NCBI GenBank assembly: GCA_051011115.1
Contig: JBPCUN010000015.1
Coordinates: 1-17,477 of the forward strand
DNA length: 17,477 nt
Reading direction: 5' to 3'
Origin: Profundicola sp051011115
GTDB taxonomy: Bacteria; Bacteroidota; Bacteroidia; Flavobacteriales; Weeksellaceae
Shown: positions 6,766 through 14,264 of the stretch, piece after piece
Numbering within the stretch: the first letter of the stretch is position 1
Layout of the letters: every line of letters begins with the position of its first letter
The notes under the pieces: model-generated
Seen by the model: the letters and a program-made list of their open reading frames with translations, nothing else
Told to the model about the DNA's origin: nothing
Databases searched by the model: none
Position numbers and translations under genes: made by a program

Positions 6766-7965
6766 ATGAATTTATTCCCTCTAAAACTAGCCAGTAAATA
6801 TGTATTTTCTGGTAAAAATGCTATTGAAGTAAACGTTATTTCCTGGGTCGCTTTTTTAGCGCTTGGATTTGTGACAGCTTGCTTGGTGGTGGTATTATCA
6901 GTTTTTGCAGGCTTAGAAAGTTTAAATATCCAATTTTATAGTCAGATTAATCCTGCTTTAAAAATAGAGCCAGCTCAAGGTAAAACCTTTGTATTTAGTC
7001 AAGATTTAGAACATAAGTTGAATGAATTTATTGAATCAGGAGATATTCAAGTCTATAGCAAGGTGATAGAGGAAAAAGCTTATGTGAAATTTCATAATAA
7101 AAGCCACATTGTCTCTATCAAAGGAGTAGATGAAAATTTTAATCAAATATTTCAAATTGATACCACCGTTAAAATTGGAAACCCACTAAGTGTAGAATAT
7201 CCAGAGGAGGTGATTATTGGTTCTGGCGTATCAAGCAGGCTATCCCTATATGTGAATCCAGAAGAACCTTTGGAATTATATGTTCCAAAAGCTGGAACTG
7301 GTATTTACACGAGTCAAGAAAATGCATTTAATGGGGTAGTGGCTTATAGCACTGGGATTTTCTTTATCAATGATAAATATGAACAATATGTGTTTGCCCC
7401 GCTGGCATTAACACAACAATTATTGTCTTATGATACAAATGAAGTTTCTGCCATAGAGATTAATGCCAATTCAATTCAATTAGAGCCATTACAAAAGAAA
7501 CTACAGCAAGCCTTAGGGGATCAGTTTGTAATTAAAACAAGACAACAACTCGATGCTGCCTTTTTGAAAATGATGAATACAGAGAATTTAATCATCTATC
7601 TTATTTTCATACTGATACTGATAATCGCAAGTTTTAATTTGGCTGGTTCGGTGGCTATCATAATTCTTGATAAAAGAAAAGTTTCAAAAACCCTGCGGAG
7701 CATGGGGATGACAACCAAACAATTAAGACAAACCCATTTTATTACTGGGATTTTAATCACGGTATATGCCCTTGTTTTTGGTTTAATCATTGGAGGTCTT
7801 TTAGCCTATTTGCAACAGCAATTCGGTTTGGTTAGTATCAGCCCTACAGTAGCTTTTCCTGTGAAATTCACTCTGTTAAACTTCTTAGTGATAACTAGTA
7901 GCGTTCTCTTGATAGGCGTTTCTGTCTCTTGGTTTGTAAGTAGAAATATAAAATTTAATCGTTAA
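6766..7965 (+). CDS. LolC/E-type ABC transporter permease
   Basis: Inner-membrane FtsX-domain permease of the lipoprotein-releasing (LolC/LolE) type, which extracts outer-membrane lipoproteins when paired with an ATPase (LolD). The 399-residue protein begins with a short cytoplasmic segment and one membrane helix (about 24-48, ALGFVTACLVVVLSVFAG). A periplasmic domain of about 220 residues follows, then three membrane helices at about 275-300, 326-350 and 368-391. Between helices two and three is the FtsX coupling segment KTLRSMGMTTKQLRQTHF (308-325). Four membrane helices with a MacB-like periplasmic domain is the standard plan. No ATPase gene is adjacent, so LolD must be elsewhere. It starts two bases after rbfA and ends one base before the next gene. 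The MacB/FtsX superfamily is certain; Lol function is likely. Confidence 0.88.
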   Translation: MNLFPLKLASKYVFSGKNAIEVNVISWVAFLALGFVTACLVVVLSVFAGLESLNIQFYSQINPALKIEPAQGKTFVFSQDLEHKLNEFIESGDIQVYSKVIEEKAYVKFHNKSHIVSIKGVDENFNQIFQIDTTVKIGNPLSVEYPEEVIIGSGVSSRLSLYVNPEEPLELYVPKAGTGIYTSQENAFNGVVAYSTGIFFINDKYEQYVFAPLALTQQLLSYDTNEVSAIEINANSIQLEPLQKKLQQALGDQFVIKTRQQLDAAFLKMMNTENLIIYLIFILILIIASFNLAGSVAIIILDKRKVSKTLRSMGMTTKQLRQTHFITGILITVYALVFGLIIGGLLAYLQQQFGLVSISPTVAFPVKFTLLNFLVITSSVLLIGVSVSWFVSRNIKFNR

Positions 7966-7966
7966 A

Positions 7967-8497
7967 ATGGATTTACCAAAAGCTTTATTGTCAGAAACAA
8001 CCTCAGAGGCATTTGCACAATGCTCTGTGTGTAACGATTCTTTAAAAGACAAACTTTATTTCTTGGAAAAAGCATATCATCGAAATTTGGCAGATGAACA
8101 TCACTCGGTCATTTTTGAATATGCGATTTGCGAAAATTGTAAAAGAGATATGATGCAACATATTTCTAAAGAATCGATGCAGAAAATGCAAGGGTTTATG
8201 ATGGAACATCAGAGAGAAGTTGATGATATGATGCAACATGATGTGGATCTAGAGCATTGCACTTTTACGGGAAAATCATTGGCAGAAACACAAGAATATC
8301 ATTTAGTTGCAGTAATTAGAAATAATGAAGTGCAGATGAGTCCAGTGATTTTTGGTGATGAAATTATGGAACAATACCAAAGTTTATTATCTGAGGAAAC
8401 CAAAGGATTTTTTGAGGATTTTTATGATAATTTTATCGATATACCACCTGCTTTGGCTAAAATTCTTGGTAAGAAAATGAAACCTGTACTTATATAA
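7967..8497 (+). CDS. Uncharacterised protein with two CxxC pairs and a Met/His-rich segment
   Basis: A 176-residue soluble protein that I do not recognise. It has cysteine pairs C19-x2-C22 and C55-x2-C58 that could form a zinc ribbon, and a further C98. Residues 59-97 are rich in methionine and histidine (eight Met, four His) and contain the pentapeptide DMMQH twice, at 61-65 and 87-91. These are encoded by a perfect 15-base direct repeat (8147-8161 and 8225-8239). The last third (about 130-176) is acidic and helical. There is no signal peptide or membrane helix. It lies one base after the LolC/E permease and eight bases before the LOG gene, so it is probably cotranscribed with both. A metal-binding role is inference. 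Confidence 0.75.
   Translation: MDLPKALLSETTSEAFAQCSVCNDSLKDKLYFLEKAYHRNLADEHHSVIFEYAICENCKRDMMQHISKESMQKMQGFMMEHQREVDDMMQHDVDLEHCTFTGKSLAETQEYHLVAVIRNNEVQMSPVIFGDEIMEQYQSLLSEETKGFFEDFYDNFIDIPPALAKILGKKMKPVLI
8147..8239 (+). repeat. Perfect 15-base direct repeat inside the CxxC protein gene
   Basis: GATATGATGCAACAT occurs at 8147-8161 and again at 8225-8239, 78 bases (26 codons) apart and in frame. Each copy encodes the pentapeptide DMMQH (the first as R-DMMQH, the second as D-DMMQH). It is probably a small internal duplication in a helical segment rather than a mobile or regulatory element. Confidence 0.8.
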
Positions 8498-8505
8498 TTA
8501 TTTTA

Positions 8506-9654
8506 ATGAAGAAAGGTAAATTAATCTCCCATTTCAAGGAATGGGAATCTTATACATATAAAACCAAAGATCTTACAAATGTGGTAGTTCAAGATGTGGA
8601 TTTCACTTATAAAGAGGTCTCTTGGGATCAATTTAAGTTTAATAATACCAGTTTCTTAAGTTGCAAGTTCAAGAAGGGTCAAGCCATAGAACTTATATCA
8701 TTGGGAGCATTTGTATACCCGAAATTCGGAGAATTGCCTTATAATCCTTATCGTACCCAGCTATATAAACACCAAGAATTATTAGAAGGATATGAAGCGG
8801 GGAATGATAACTCAGTAGATCTTAAAATCTATAAGAGATTCAAGGAAAATCGTTATACACCACCTTTGCATGAAGCAATGGCACAGCGTCTGCATGATTT
8901 TAATATTGATGAAGCTTTAAGGCGTTTGCTTGATTATAGCAGAGAGGGTATGACGAGTAAGAAATGTGTCGGCTTTATGGGTGGGCATTCTACCACACGG
9001 GATTCTGAAGCGTATAAAAATGCTGCCTTAACTGCTAAACTATTAGCTGAGGATGGTTATTATGTGGTAACCGGTGGAGGTCCAGGGATTATGGAAGCTG
9101 CGAATTATGGAGCATACATGGCCGGGAAATCGCATGAAGATTTTTACGAAGGTTTAGCTATCTTAACTGATTTAAGTTTTGATATTCCCATAGATAATCC
9201 GAGAGATTATTTAGCATCCAATTATGTGACCAATGCTCAAAGCGTTTTAGCGAAATTCCCTGAAGGGCATGAGAATCTAGCGATTCCTACTTGGTTCTAC
9301 GGACATGAACCTACCAATGTTTTTGCCACAGATATTGCTAAATATTTCTCTAATTCGTTGCGTGAAGATATACTCTTAGCTATTTGCTTGTACGGAGTCG
9401 TTTTTGCTCCAGGAAGTGCTGGTACAACCCAAGAAATTTTTCAAGAAGCTGCGCAGAACCATTATGGAACTTTTGGATTTTATAGTCCTATGGTATTTCT
9501 AGGGAAGAAACGCTATGTAGAAGACACCTCTTTATATTCCGTTTTACATCAACTTGCTATAGGACAGCCTTACAAGGAGTTATTACACCTAACAGATAAA
9601 CCAGAAGATGTACTTAAGTTTATTCAAGATAATCCTCCGAGACCCATTCTCTAG
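8506..9654 (+). CDS. LOG-family Rossmann-fold nucleotide-binding protein with N-terminal extension
   Basis: A 382-residue protein whose second half (about 150-380) is a LOG/TIGR00730-type Rossmann domain. Relatives hydrolyse nucleoside monophosphates to base and ribose 5-phosphate (LOG enzymes, E. coli PpnN); older annotation calls them lysine decarboxylases. The motifs are VVTGGGPGIMEAANYGAYM (187-205) and APGSAGTTQEIFQEAA (301-316). The latter is the family PGGxGTxxE motif with its second glycine replaced by serine, while the catalytic Glu is kept. The first 145 residues are an extension not found in short LOG proteins. It contains QFKFNNTSFLSCKF (42-55), which looks weakly like pentapeptide repeats. 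It is the last gene of the run begun at kdsB. The substrate is unknown. Confidence 0.85.
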   Translation: MKKGKLISHFKEWESYTYKTKDLTNVVVQDVDFTYKEVSWDQFKFNNTSFLSCKFKKGQAIELISLGAFVYPKFGELPYNPYRTQLYKHQELLEGYEAGNDNSVDLKIYKRFKENRYTPPLHEAMAQRLHDFNIDEALRRLLDYSREGMTSKKCVGFMGGHSTTRDSEAYKNAALTAKLLAEDGYYVVTGGGPGIMEAANYGAYMAGKSHEDFYEGLAILTDLSFDIPIDNPRDYLASNYVTNAQSVLAKFPEGHENLAIPTWFYGHEPTNVFATDIAKYFSNSLREDILLAICLYGVVFAPGSAGTTQEIFQEAAQNHYGTFGFYSPMVFLGKKRYVEDTSLYSVLHQLAIGQPYKELLHLTDKPEDVLKFIQDNPPRPIL

Positions 9655-9831
9655 CTTATAATGCTATTGAATAAATATATGTTGTGGAGGGTAGATTTAT
9701 AAATTACAGTGAGCATGTAGATGAAGGTAAAATAGCTTCACGCTTTATTTTATCATACATTTAACAACATTCACCATACTAAAGAGTAAGAAAACTTTGT
9801 TTTTTATTAAATTGCACAAAATTTAAATTCT
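9655..9831. other. Intergenic region between the LOG gene and ftsX
   Basis: These 177 bases hold no convincing ORF. An AT-rich inverted repeat (arms 9726-9734 and 9746-9754) could be a weak terminator for the LOG gene but lacks a following T-run. A one-mismatch -7 candidate (AAACTTTG, 9792-9799) lies 32 bases before ftsX and is followed by a T-run, so ftsX probably has its own promoter here. Confidence 0.4.
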
Positions 9832-10728
9832 ATGTCGAAGACTGCAGATAAAATGAATAAAAGCCGCTTGCGCTCATCCAATATCACTGTGGTGGTAAGT
9901 ATTGCATTGGTTCTATTCTTATTGGGATTGTTTGGCTTAATTGTCGTTAATTCAAATGACTATGCGAAACATCTTAAAAACCAGTTTCAAGTAGAAGCTT
10001 ATTTTAAAGAGGCATTAGATAAAAAAGATATAGCACAAGAAGAGCAAATGCATCAAGCTTTTGTGGATAGTCTGAAGCAGAAAGATTTTATTAAGTCTGT
10101 AAAATACATTGACAAAGATCAAGCTTTGCAATTGGCAAAAGTTCAATTGGGTCTAGATAACAGTGATTTAGAGTTATTTGAAGAAGGGATTTTTCCTCCA
10201 TCTGTGGTAATGACTATAAAACCAGAGTATGTGGATTCTATTAGAATTGATAGCATCACGCAAGTTGTTTCAAATTATGATTTAATTGACACAGTAAATA
10301 ATACTTCCAGTTTAGCTAGTATTTATGAAAGAATTGACTCAATTATTTATTGGTTGGTCGGCTTGGCTATCGTATTCCTTATTATTTCTATTATTTTAAT
10401 TAATAACTCAATTAGGCTTAAAATATTTTCAAAACGCTTTATTATAAAAACCATGCAATTGGTTGGAGCAAAACGTAGATTTATAGTAAAACCATTTATT
10501 ATTCAAAGTTTCTGGCTAGGCTTGCTAGGTGCAGTATTAGCAATTTTAGCTTTATCTGGCTTATGGTATTTTGCAGCACCAAAGTTAAACCTTGCTTTAT
10601 GGCATGATAACTTTAAATGGTTGATTTTAGGTTTATTGGTGGTAGGTGTGTTAATTGCCGTATTAAGTACATTCTGGGCTACGTGGAAATATTTAAGATT
10701 AAGAACAGATCAATTATACTACTCATGA
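9832..10728 (+). CDS. ftsX: Cell division protein FtsX
   Basis: Membrane subunit of the FtsEX complex, which controls peptidoglycan hydrolases at the division septum. The 298-residue protein has an N-terminal cytoplasmic segment, a first membrane helix (about 19-40), a periplasmic domain (about 41-165), and three further helices at about 172-193, 225-248 and 262-282. The coupling loop MQLVGAKRRFIVKPF (208-222) is the clearest FtsX mark. The shorter periplasmic domain separates it from the LolC/E permease at 6766. The ATPase ftsE is not adjacent, which is common in Bacteroidota. Its TGA overlaps the ATG of the next gene as ATGA. Confidence 0.92.
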   Translation: MSKTADKMNKSRLRSSNITVVVSIALVLFLLGLFGLIVVNSNDYAKHLKNQFQVEAYFKEALDKKDIAQEEQMHQAFVDSLKQKDFIKSVKYIDKDQALQLAKVQLGLDNSDLELFEEGIFPPSVVMTIKPEYVDSIRIDSITQVVSNYDLIDTVNNTSSLASIYERIDSIIYWLVGLAIVFLIISIILINNSIRLKIFSKRFIIKTMQLVGAKRRFIVKPFIIQSFWLGLLGAVLAILALSGLWYFAAPKLNLALWHDNFKWLILGLLVVGVLIAVLSTFWATWKYLRLRTDQLYYS

Positions 10729-10997
10729 GAATTAAGTCAGATAATCACTTTTTATTTTCCCAGAAGAACTACTTATGCATGGGGATAGGCCTAGCGCTTA
10801 TTGCCATAGGTTTTTTTTTAATGACTGGCACAGATGCGAATACCAGACCTGATGGTACTTATGATCCACATTATTGGAATGAGGATATTTTCTCTTGGAC
10901 TAGAATTAGATTAGCACCATTTCTAGTTTTGCTAGGCTTTGGTGTTGAAGTGTTCGCTATATTATGGAGTCCTGAAAATAAAACAATTACTGAATGA
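10725..10997 (+). CDS. DUF3098 family small membrane protein
   Basis: A 90-residue inner-membrane protein of unknown function. The start is the ATG at 10725 that overlaps the ftsX stop; in-frame starts further upstream would lie inside ftsX. It begins with a polar segment ending FLFSQKNYLCM (9-19), then a membrane helix (about 19-34, IGLALIAIGFFLM). An extracytoplasmic loop follows with DPHYWNEDIFSWTRIRLAP (45-63), the family signature, and then a second helix (about 62-80). Both termini are predicted to be cytoplasmic. It overlaps uppP by four bases, so it is coupled on both sides. The position between a division regulator and a lipid-carrier enzyme suggests a role in wall growth; that is inference. 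Confidence 0.87.
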   Translation: MRIKSDNHFLFSQKNYLCMGIGLALIAIGFFLMTGTDANTRPDGTYDPHYWNEDIFSWTRIRLAPFLVLLGFGVEVFAILWSPENKTITE

Positions 10998-11788
10998 GGG
11001 AGATTATTGATGCTATAATTCTAGGAATTGTTCAAGGACTTACAGAGTTTTTACCCGTTTCATCGAGTGGACATATAGAAATCGCAGAAGCTATTTTAGG
11101 TGTTAATCAAGAAGAAAGTATGATGATGACCATCGTACTCCACTTTGCTACGGCTTTAAGCACGGTAGTGGTTTATCATAAAGATATATTCAACATTATT
11201 AAAGGTCTATTTGCATTCAAAAATAATGAAGAGTCTCAATTTGCGTTGAAGATTGTTCTTTCGATGATTCCAGCAGCCTTGGTTGGGGTATTTTTAGAAG
11301 ATTGGTTAACAACTTTGTTTGATGGCCAATTGATGTTGGTAGGTTTTATGTTACTCATCACATCTGGGTTATTGTACTTTGCAGATAAAGCCAAGAACAC
11401 AACAAAATCTGTTAGTTTTAAAGATGCAATCATTATTGGAATTGCGCAGGCCATTGCTATTATGCCTGGTATATCAAGGTCAGGGGCAACTATTTCTACT
11501 TCTGTCCTTTTAGGAGATGATAGAAGTAAAGCAGCTCGTTTTTCATTTTTAATGGTGATCCCATTGATATTTGGAGCAATAGCTAAAAAAATCTTAGATG
11601 CTGGGGGTATGCCTGAATATGCTAATGGACCTGCTTTATTAGCTGGTTTTATTGCCGCTTTTATAGCTGGTATTATAGCTTGTCGTTGGATGATAAGTTT
11701 AGTTAGAAAAGCAAAACTGACATATTTCGCAATTTATTGCTTTATAGTAGGTTGTATCGCTATTGGGTATACCATGATTTATGTGTAA
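10994..11788 (+). CDS. uppP: Undecaprenyl-diphosphatase UppP (BacA)
   Basis: Dephosphorylates undecaprenyl pyrophosphate to the monophosphate lipid carrier for peptidoglycan and O-antigen; a multi-pass inner-membrane enzyme. The 264-residue protein carries both family motifs: QGLTEFLPVSSSGH (14-27), with E18 and H27, and MPGISRSGATIS (157-168), with R162. Hydrophobic segments fill most of the chain. Length is normal. Its start overlaps the DUF3098 stop (ATGA), and truB follows within a few bases. UppP activity is known to underlie natural bacitracin tolerance. Confidence 0.95.
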   Translation: MREIIDAIILGIVQGLTEFLPVSSSGHIEIAEAILGVNQEESMMMTIVLHFATALSTVVVYHKDIFNIIKGLFAFKNNEESQFALKIVLSMIPAALVGVFLEDWLTTLFDGQLMLVGFMLLITSGLLYFADKAKNTTKSVSFKDAIIIGIAQAIAIMPGISRSGATISTSVLLGDDRSKAARFSFLMVIPLIFGAIAKKILDAGGMPEYANGPALLAGFIAAFIAGIIACRWMISLVRKAKLTYFAIYCFIVGCIAIGYTMIYV

Positions 11789-11795
11789 ACAACCT

Positions 11796-12485
11796 ATGGA
11801 ATTAGAAGATTTACAGCAAGGCAAAATATTTATCATTGACAAACCCCTGAATTGGACTTCCTTTGATGTGGTAAATAAGATTAGATGGAATATTCGCAAG
11901 ACTTTTAAGCTAAGAAAATTCAAAGTTGGTCATGCAGGTACATTAGACCCTAAAGCTACAGGAGTACTTGTAATATGTGTAGGTAAATATACCAAAAAAA
12001 TCAATGAACTTCAATCAGATGATAAGACCTACACAGGTACCTTTAAACTTGGGGCTACTACAGCTTCTTATGATACCGAACAACCAGAAGATGAAACATT
12101 TCCTATAGATCATCTTACAACGGAAGTAATTCATGAAACAACACAGCAATTTATTGGTACTATTCAGCAATATCCGCCCGTGCATTCTGCTATCAAACAA
12201 GATGGAAAGCGATTGTATGAATCTGCTAGAGCAGGAGAAAAAGTTGAGGTAAAATCAAGAGAGGTTGTCATTCATTCTTTTGAAATTACATCTATTGAAT
12301 TACCTTTCGTTAAATTTAAAGTCAGATGTGGGAAAGGTACCTATATACGCTCTCTTGCGTATGACTTTGGAAAAGCATTAAATTCAGGTGCCTATCTTTA
12401 TCAACTATGTCGAATTCAATCAGGAGAATTCAAATTAGAAGAAGCCGATAATGGTCCTTTAACTCAAGCATATTTTTTAGACTAA
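11796..12485 (+). CDS. truB: tRNA pseudouridine(55) synthase TruB
   Basis: Makes pseudouridine 55 in the T-arm of tRNA. The catalytic motif GHAGTLDPKATGVLVI is at 45-60 with the nucleophile D51. Conserved IIDKPLNWTSFDVV (13-26), PPVHSAIKQDGKRLYE and RCGKGTYIRSLAYDFGKAL follow in family order. I chose the ATG at 11796 because MELEDLQQGK lines up with the usual Bacteroidota TruB start and leaves seven bases after the uppP stop. An ATG at 11781 would add five residues and overlap uppP by eight bases, and is a real alternative. No terminator is visible after it. With 229 residues it is short, lacking a long C-terminal PUA domain, as often seen in Bacteroidota. Confidence 0.93.
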   Translation: MELEDLQQGKIFIIDKPLNWTSFDVVNKIRWNIRKTFKLRKFKVGHAGTLDPKATGVLVICVGKYTKKINELQSDDKTYTGTFKLGATTASYDTEQPEDETFPIDHLTTEVIHETTQQFIGTIQQYPPVHSAIKQDGKRLYESARAGEKVEVKSREVVIHSFEITSIELPFVKFKVRCGKGTYIRSLAYDFGKALNSGAYLYQLCRIQSGEFKLEEADNGPLTQAYFLD

Positions 12486-12530
12486 ACTAGAATTTCTTTA
12501 AGGTATAAATGATTTCAATATTTTTATTAA

Positions 12531-12546
12531 GTTAGATTAGTATAAC
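12531..12546. promoter_or_regulatory. Possible operator: imperfect palindrome upstream of the metal-importer operon
   Basis: GTTAGATTAGTATAAC pairs at six of eight positions between half-sites (GTTA facing TAAC). It sits 11 bases before the -7 element, where a repressor could block RNA polymerase. A DtxR/MntR/TroR-type or Fur/Zur regulator would be expected for such an operon. The sequence does not match a known box closely; AT-rich chance similarity is possible. Confidence 0.25.
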
Positions 12547-12556
12547 ATTTTTGTAT

Positions 12557-12564
12557 TATCTTTG
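12557..12564 (+). promoter_or_regulatory. -7 element immediately before the metal-importer operon
   Basis: TATCTTTG, an exact TAnnTTTG match, lies just four bases before the ATG at 12569, the same spacing as at rbfA. The 83-base gap after truB makes an independent promoter likely. A start point about 5-8 bases after the element would fall on the start codon. Confidence 0.6.
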
Positions 12565-12568
12565 TAAC

Positions 12569-13537
12569 ATGAATTTTACTAAGACCTCAATTTTTAAGAT
12601 AGGATGCATCTTTGCATTCATTTTTAGTGTAATCTCTTGTAATAACAACTCGCAAGATAAAAGTTCTAAGCTTAAAGTAGTTTGTACGACCACCATGGTT
12701 ACAGACCTTGTGAAGAATATTGGGCAAGATTCCATTCAACTGACTGGTTTAATGGGAGCAGGAGTCGATCCACATTTGTACAAAGCTAGTGAAGGGGATG
12801 TTAACAGGATCAAAAGTGCAGATGTAGTGTTCTACAATGGGTTACATCTAGAAGGTAAAATGGCTGAGATTTTTGAACGTTTACCAGACATGGGCAAAGC
12901 TTCTTATGCTGTAAGTGATGGAATCCCAGAAGCTAAGTTGATTTCATCAGAAAATTTTGCAAGTAATTATGATCCGCACATTTGGTTTTCTATCAACAAT
13001 TGGATAGATGCTGCAACTTTGGTAGCAGAAAAATTATCAGAAAATGATCCTGAAAGCGCTAGTTATTATCAGGAAAATTTAAGAAAATATAAAGTACAGC
13101 TTGAAAAAACTCAAAAAGAAATTGTGGAAGAAATTAGCCTTTTACCTAAAGATCAAAGGATTTTGGTAACAGCACATGATGCCTTTTCTTACTTTGGGCA
13201 AGAGTTCAATTTTCAAGTGATAGGATTGCAAGGGATTTCTACCGCAACAGAAGCAGGTACAAGAGATGTATTAGATTTGGCTAATTTTATTGTTGAAAAC
13301 AACATTCCAGCAATTTTTATAGAAAGTTCAGTCCCAAAACAAACTATTCTTGCCTTGCAAAATGCGGTTCAGTCTAAAGGAGCGGATGTGAAGCTAGGTG
13401 GAACTTTATATTCTGATGCTTTAGGTAATTCGGGAACACCAGAAGGAACCTACATAGGTATGTTCAAAGCCAACGTAAATACTATTGTAAATGCTTTAAA
13501 AAACAATAAGAAAGAGGATGGACACAGCGGCAATTAA
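12569..13537 (+). CDS. Metal ABC transporter substrate-binding lipoprotein (TroA/MntA/ZnuA family)
   Basis: Captures Mn(II), Zn(II) or a similar ion in the periplasm and hands it to the permease. The start is the ATG at 12569; the upstream TTG (12551) is rejected because it overlaps the promoter and precedes the signal peptide. The 322-residue protein has a lipoprotein signal (hydrophobic 7-22, lipobox VISC with C24 lipidated). Four metal ligands can be read: H69 in GVDPHLY, H137 in YDPHIWF, H203 in VTAHDAFSYFG and D283 in LYSDALG. This His3-Asp set matches T. pallidum TroA rather than the His2-Glu-Asp set of PsaA. The His-rich loop typical of ZnuA is absent. It is first of four overlapping genes. 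Which metal it carries is not decided by sequence. Confidence 0.93.
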   Translation: MNFTKTSIFKIGCIFAFIFSVISCNNNSQDKSSKLKVVCTTTMVTDLVKNIGQDSIQLTGLMGAGVDPHLYKASEGDVNRIKSADVVFYNGLHLEGKMAEIFERLPDMGKASYAVSDGIPEAKLISSENFASNYDPHIWFSINNWIDAATLVAEKLSENDPESASYYQENLRKYKVQLEKTQKEIVEEISLLPKDQRILVTAHDAFSYFGQEFNFQVIGLQGISTATEAGTRDVLDLANFIVENNIPAIFIESSVPKQTILALQNAVQSKGADVKLGGTLYSDALGNSGTPEGTYIGMFKANVNTIVNALKNNKKEDGHSGN

Positions 13538-14264
13538 AATCGATGATTTAACGGTTTCCTATCATCAAAAACCTGTATTATGGGATATTGATTTAGTGGT
13601 ACCTCAAGGTATTTTGATGGCGATTGTAGGGCCCAACGGTGCTGGTAAATCCACTCTCATCAAATCTATCTTGGGCATTGTACCCTCATTAGCTGGTACC
13701 GTTTCTATTTTAGGTAAATCTTATCAGAAGAATAAGAAAAAAGTGGCTTATGTTCCACAAAGAGGAAGTGTGGATTGGGATTTTCCAGTCAAGGTTTTAG
13801 ATGTTGTTATGATGGGAACCTATGGAAGTTTAGGTTGGTTTAAACGACCTGGAAAGAAGGAGAAAGAAGCTTCTTTACTCGCTTTAGATAAGGTTGGAAT
13901 GCTTGATTTCAAAGATAGGCAAATCAGTCAACTTTCTGGAGGACAACAACAACGTGTATTCCTGGCTAGAGCCTTGGTGCAAGATGCAGAAATTTATCTT
14001 ATGGATGAACCATTTCAAGGAGTAGATGCTACCACGGAAATAGCTATTATAGCTTTATTGAAGACCTTAAAAAAAGAAGGGAAAACAGTTGTTGTAGTGC
14101 ATCATGATTTGGATACAGTGCCAGAATATTTTGATTGGGTAACCCTTTTAAATGTAAAAGTACTTGCCTCTGGAGAGGTGGAAAAAACATTTACGACTGA
14201 AAATCTGCAGAAGGCTTATGGCGCTAAACATTCATTTGAATATTTACTAGGACGGCATGATTGA
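13518..14264 (+). CDS. Metal ABC transporter ATP-binding protein (TroB/MntB/ZnuC type)
   Basis: The ATPase of the metal importer. The 248-residue protein has Walker A GPNGAGKST (38-46), the Q-loop at Q81 (VPQRGSVDWDFP), the signature LSGGQ (139-143), Walker B IYLMDEP (159-165) and the switch histidine in VVHHDLD (H196). The VPQRGSVDWDFPV stretch is typical of the manganese/zinc/iron chelate subfamily. The start ATG at 13518 lies 20 bases inside the preceding gene and is preceded by AAAGAGG, one of the few Shine-Dalgarno-like stretches here. Its end overlaps the next gene by eight bases. Confidence 0.94.
   Translation: MDTAAIKIDDLTVSYHQKPVLWDIDLVVPQGILMAIVGPNGAGKSTLIKSILGIVPSLAGTVSILGKSYQKNKKKVAYVPQRGSVDWDFPVKVLDVVMMGTYGSLGWFKRPGKKEKEASLLALDKVGMLDFKDRQISQLSGGQQQRVFLARALVQDAEIYLMDEPFQGVDATTEIAIIALLKTLKKEGKTVVVVHHDLDTVPEYFDWVTLLNVKVLASGEVEKTFTTENLQKAYGAKHSFEYLLGRHD

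Noticed and set aside
8147..8239. 15-base direct repeat as a mobile-element or recombination footprint
   Set aside because: The repeat is in frame, codes for the same pentapeptide and has no inverted repeats or element between the copies; an internal coding duplication is simpler.
9726..9754. Hairpin after the LOG gene as a full intrinsic terminator or small RNA
   Set aside because: The stem is almost all A-T with an 11-base loop and no T-run; kept only as a weak possibility in the intergenic entry.
10617..10724. In-frame 36-codon upstream extension of the DUF3098 gene
   Set aside because: It lies entirely within ftsX in another frame and adds sequence not typical of the family. The ATG at 10725 overlapping the ftsX stop gives the normal length.
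12551..12568. TTG start six codons upstream for the metal-binding lipoprotein
   Set aside because: It lies before and within the TATCTTTG promoter element and would place extra residues before a good lipoprotein signal peptide.
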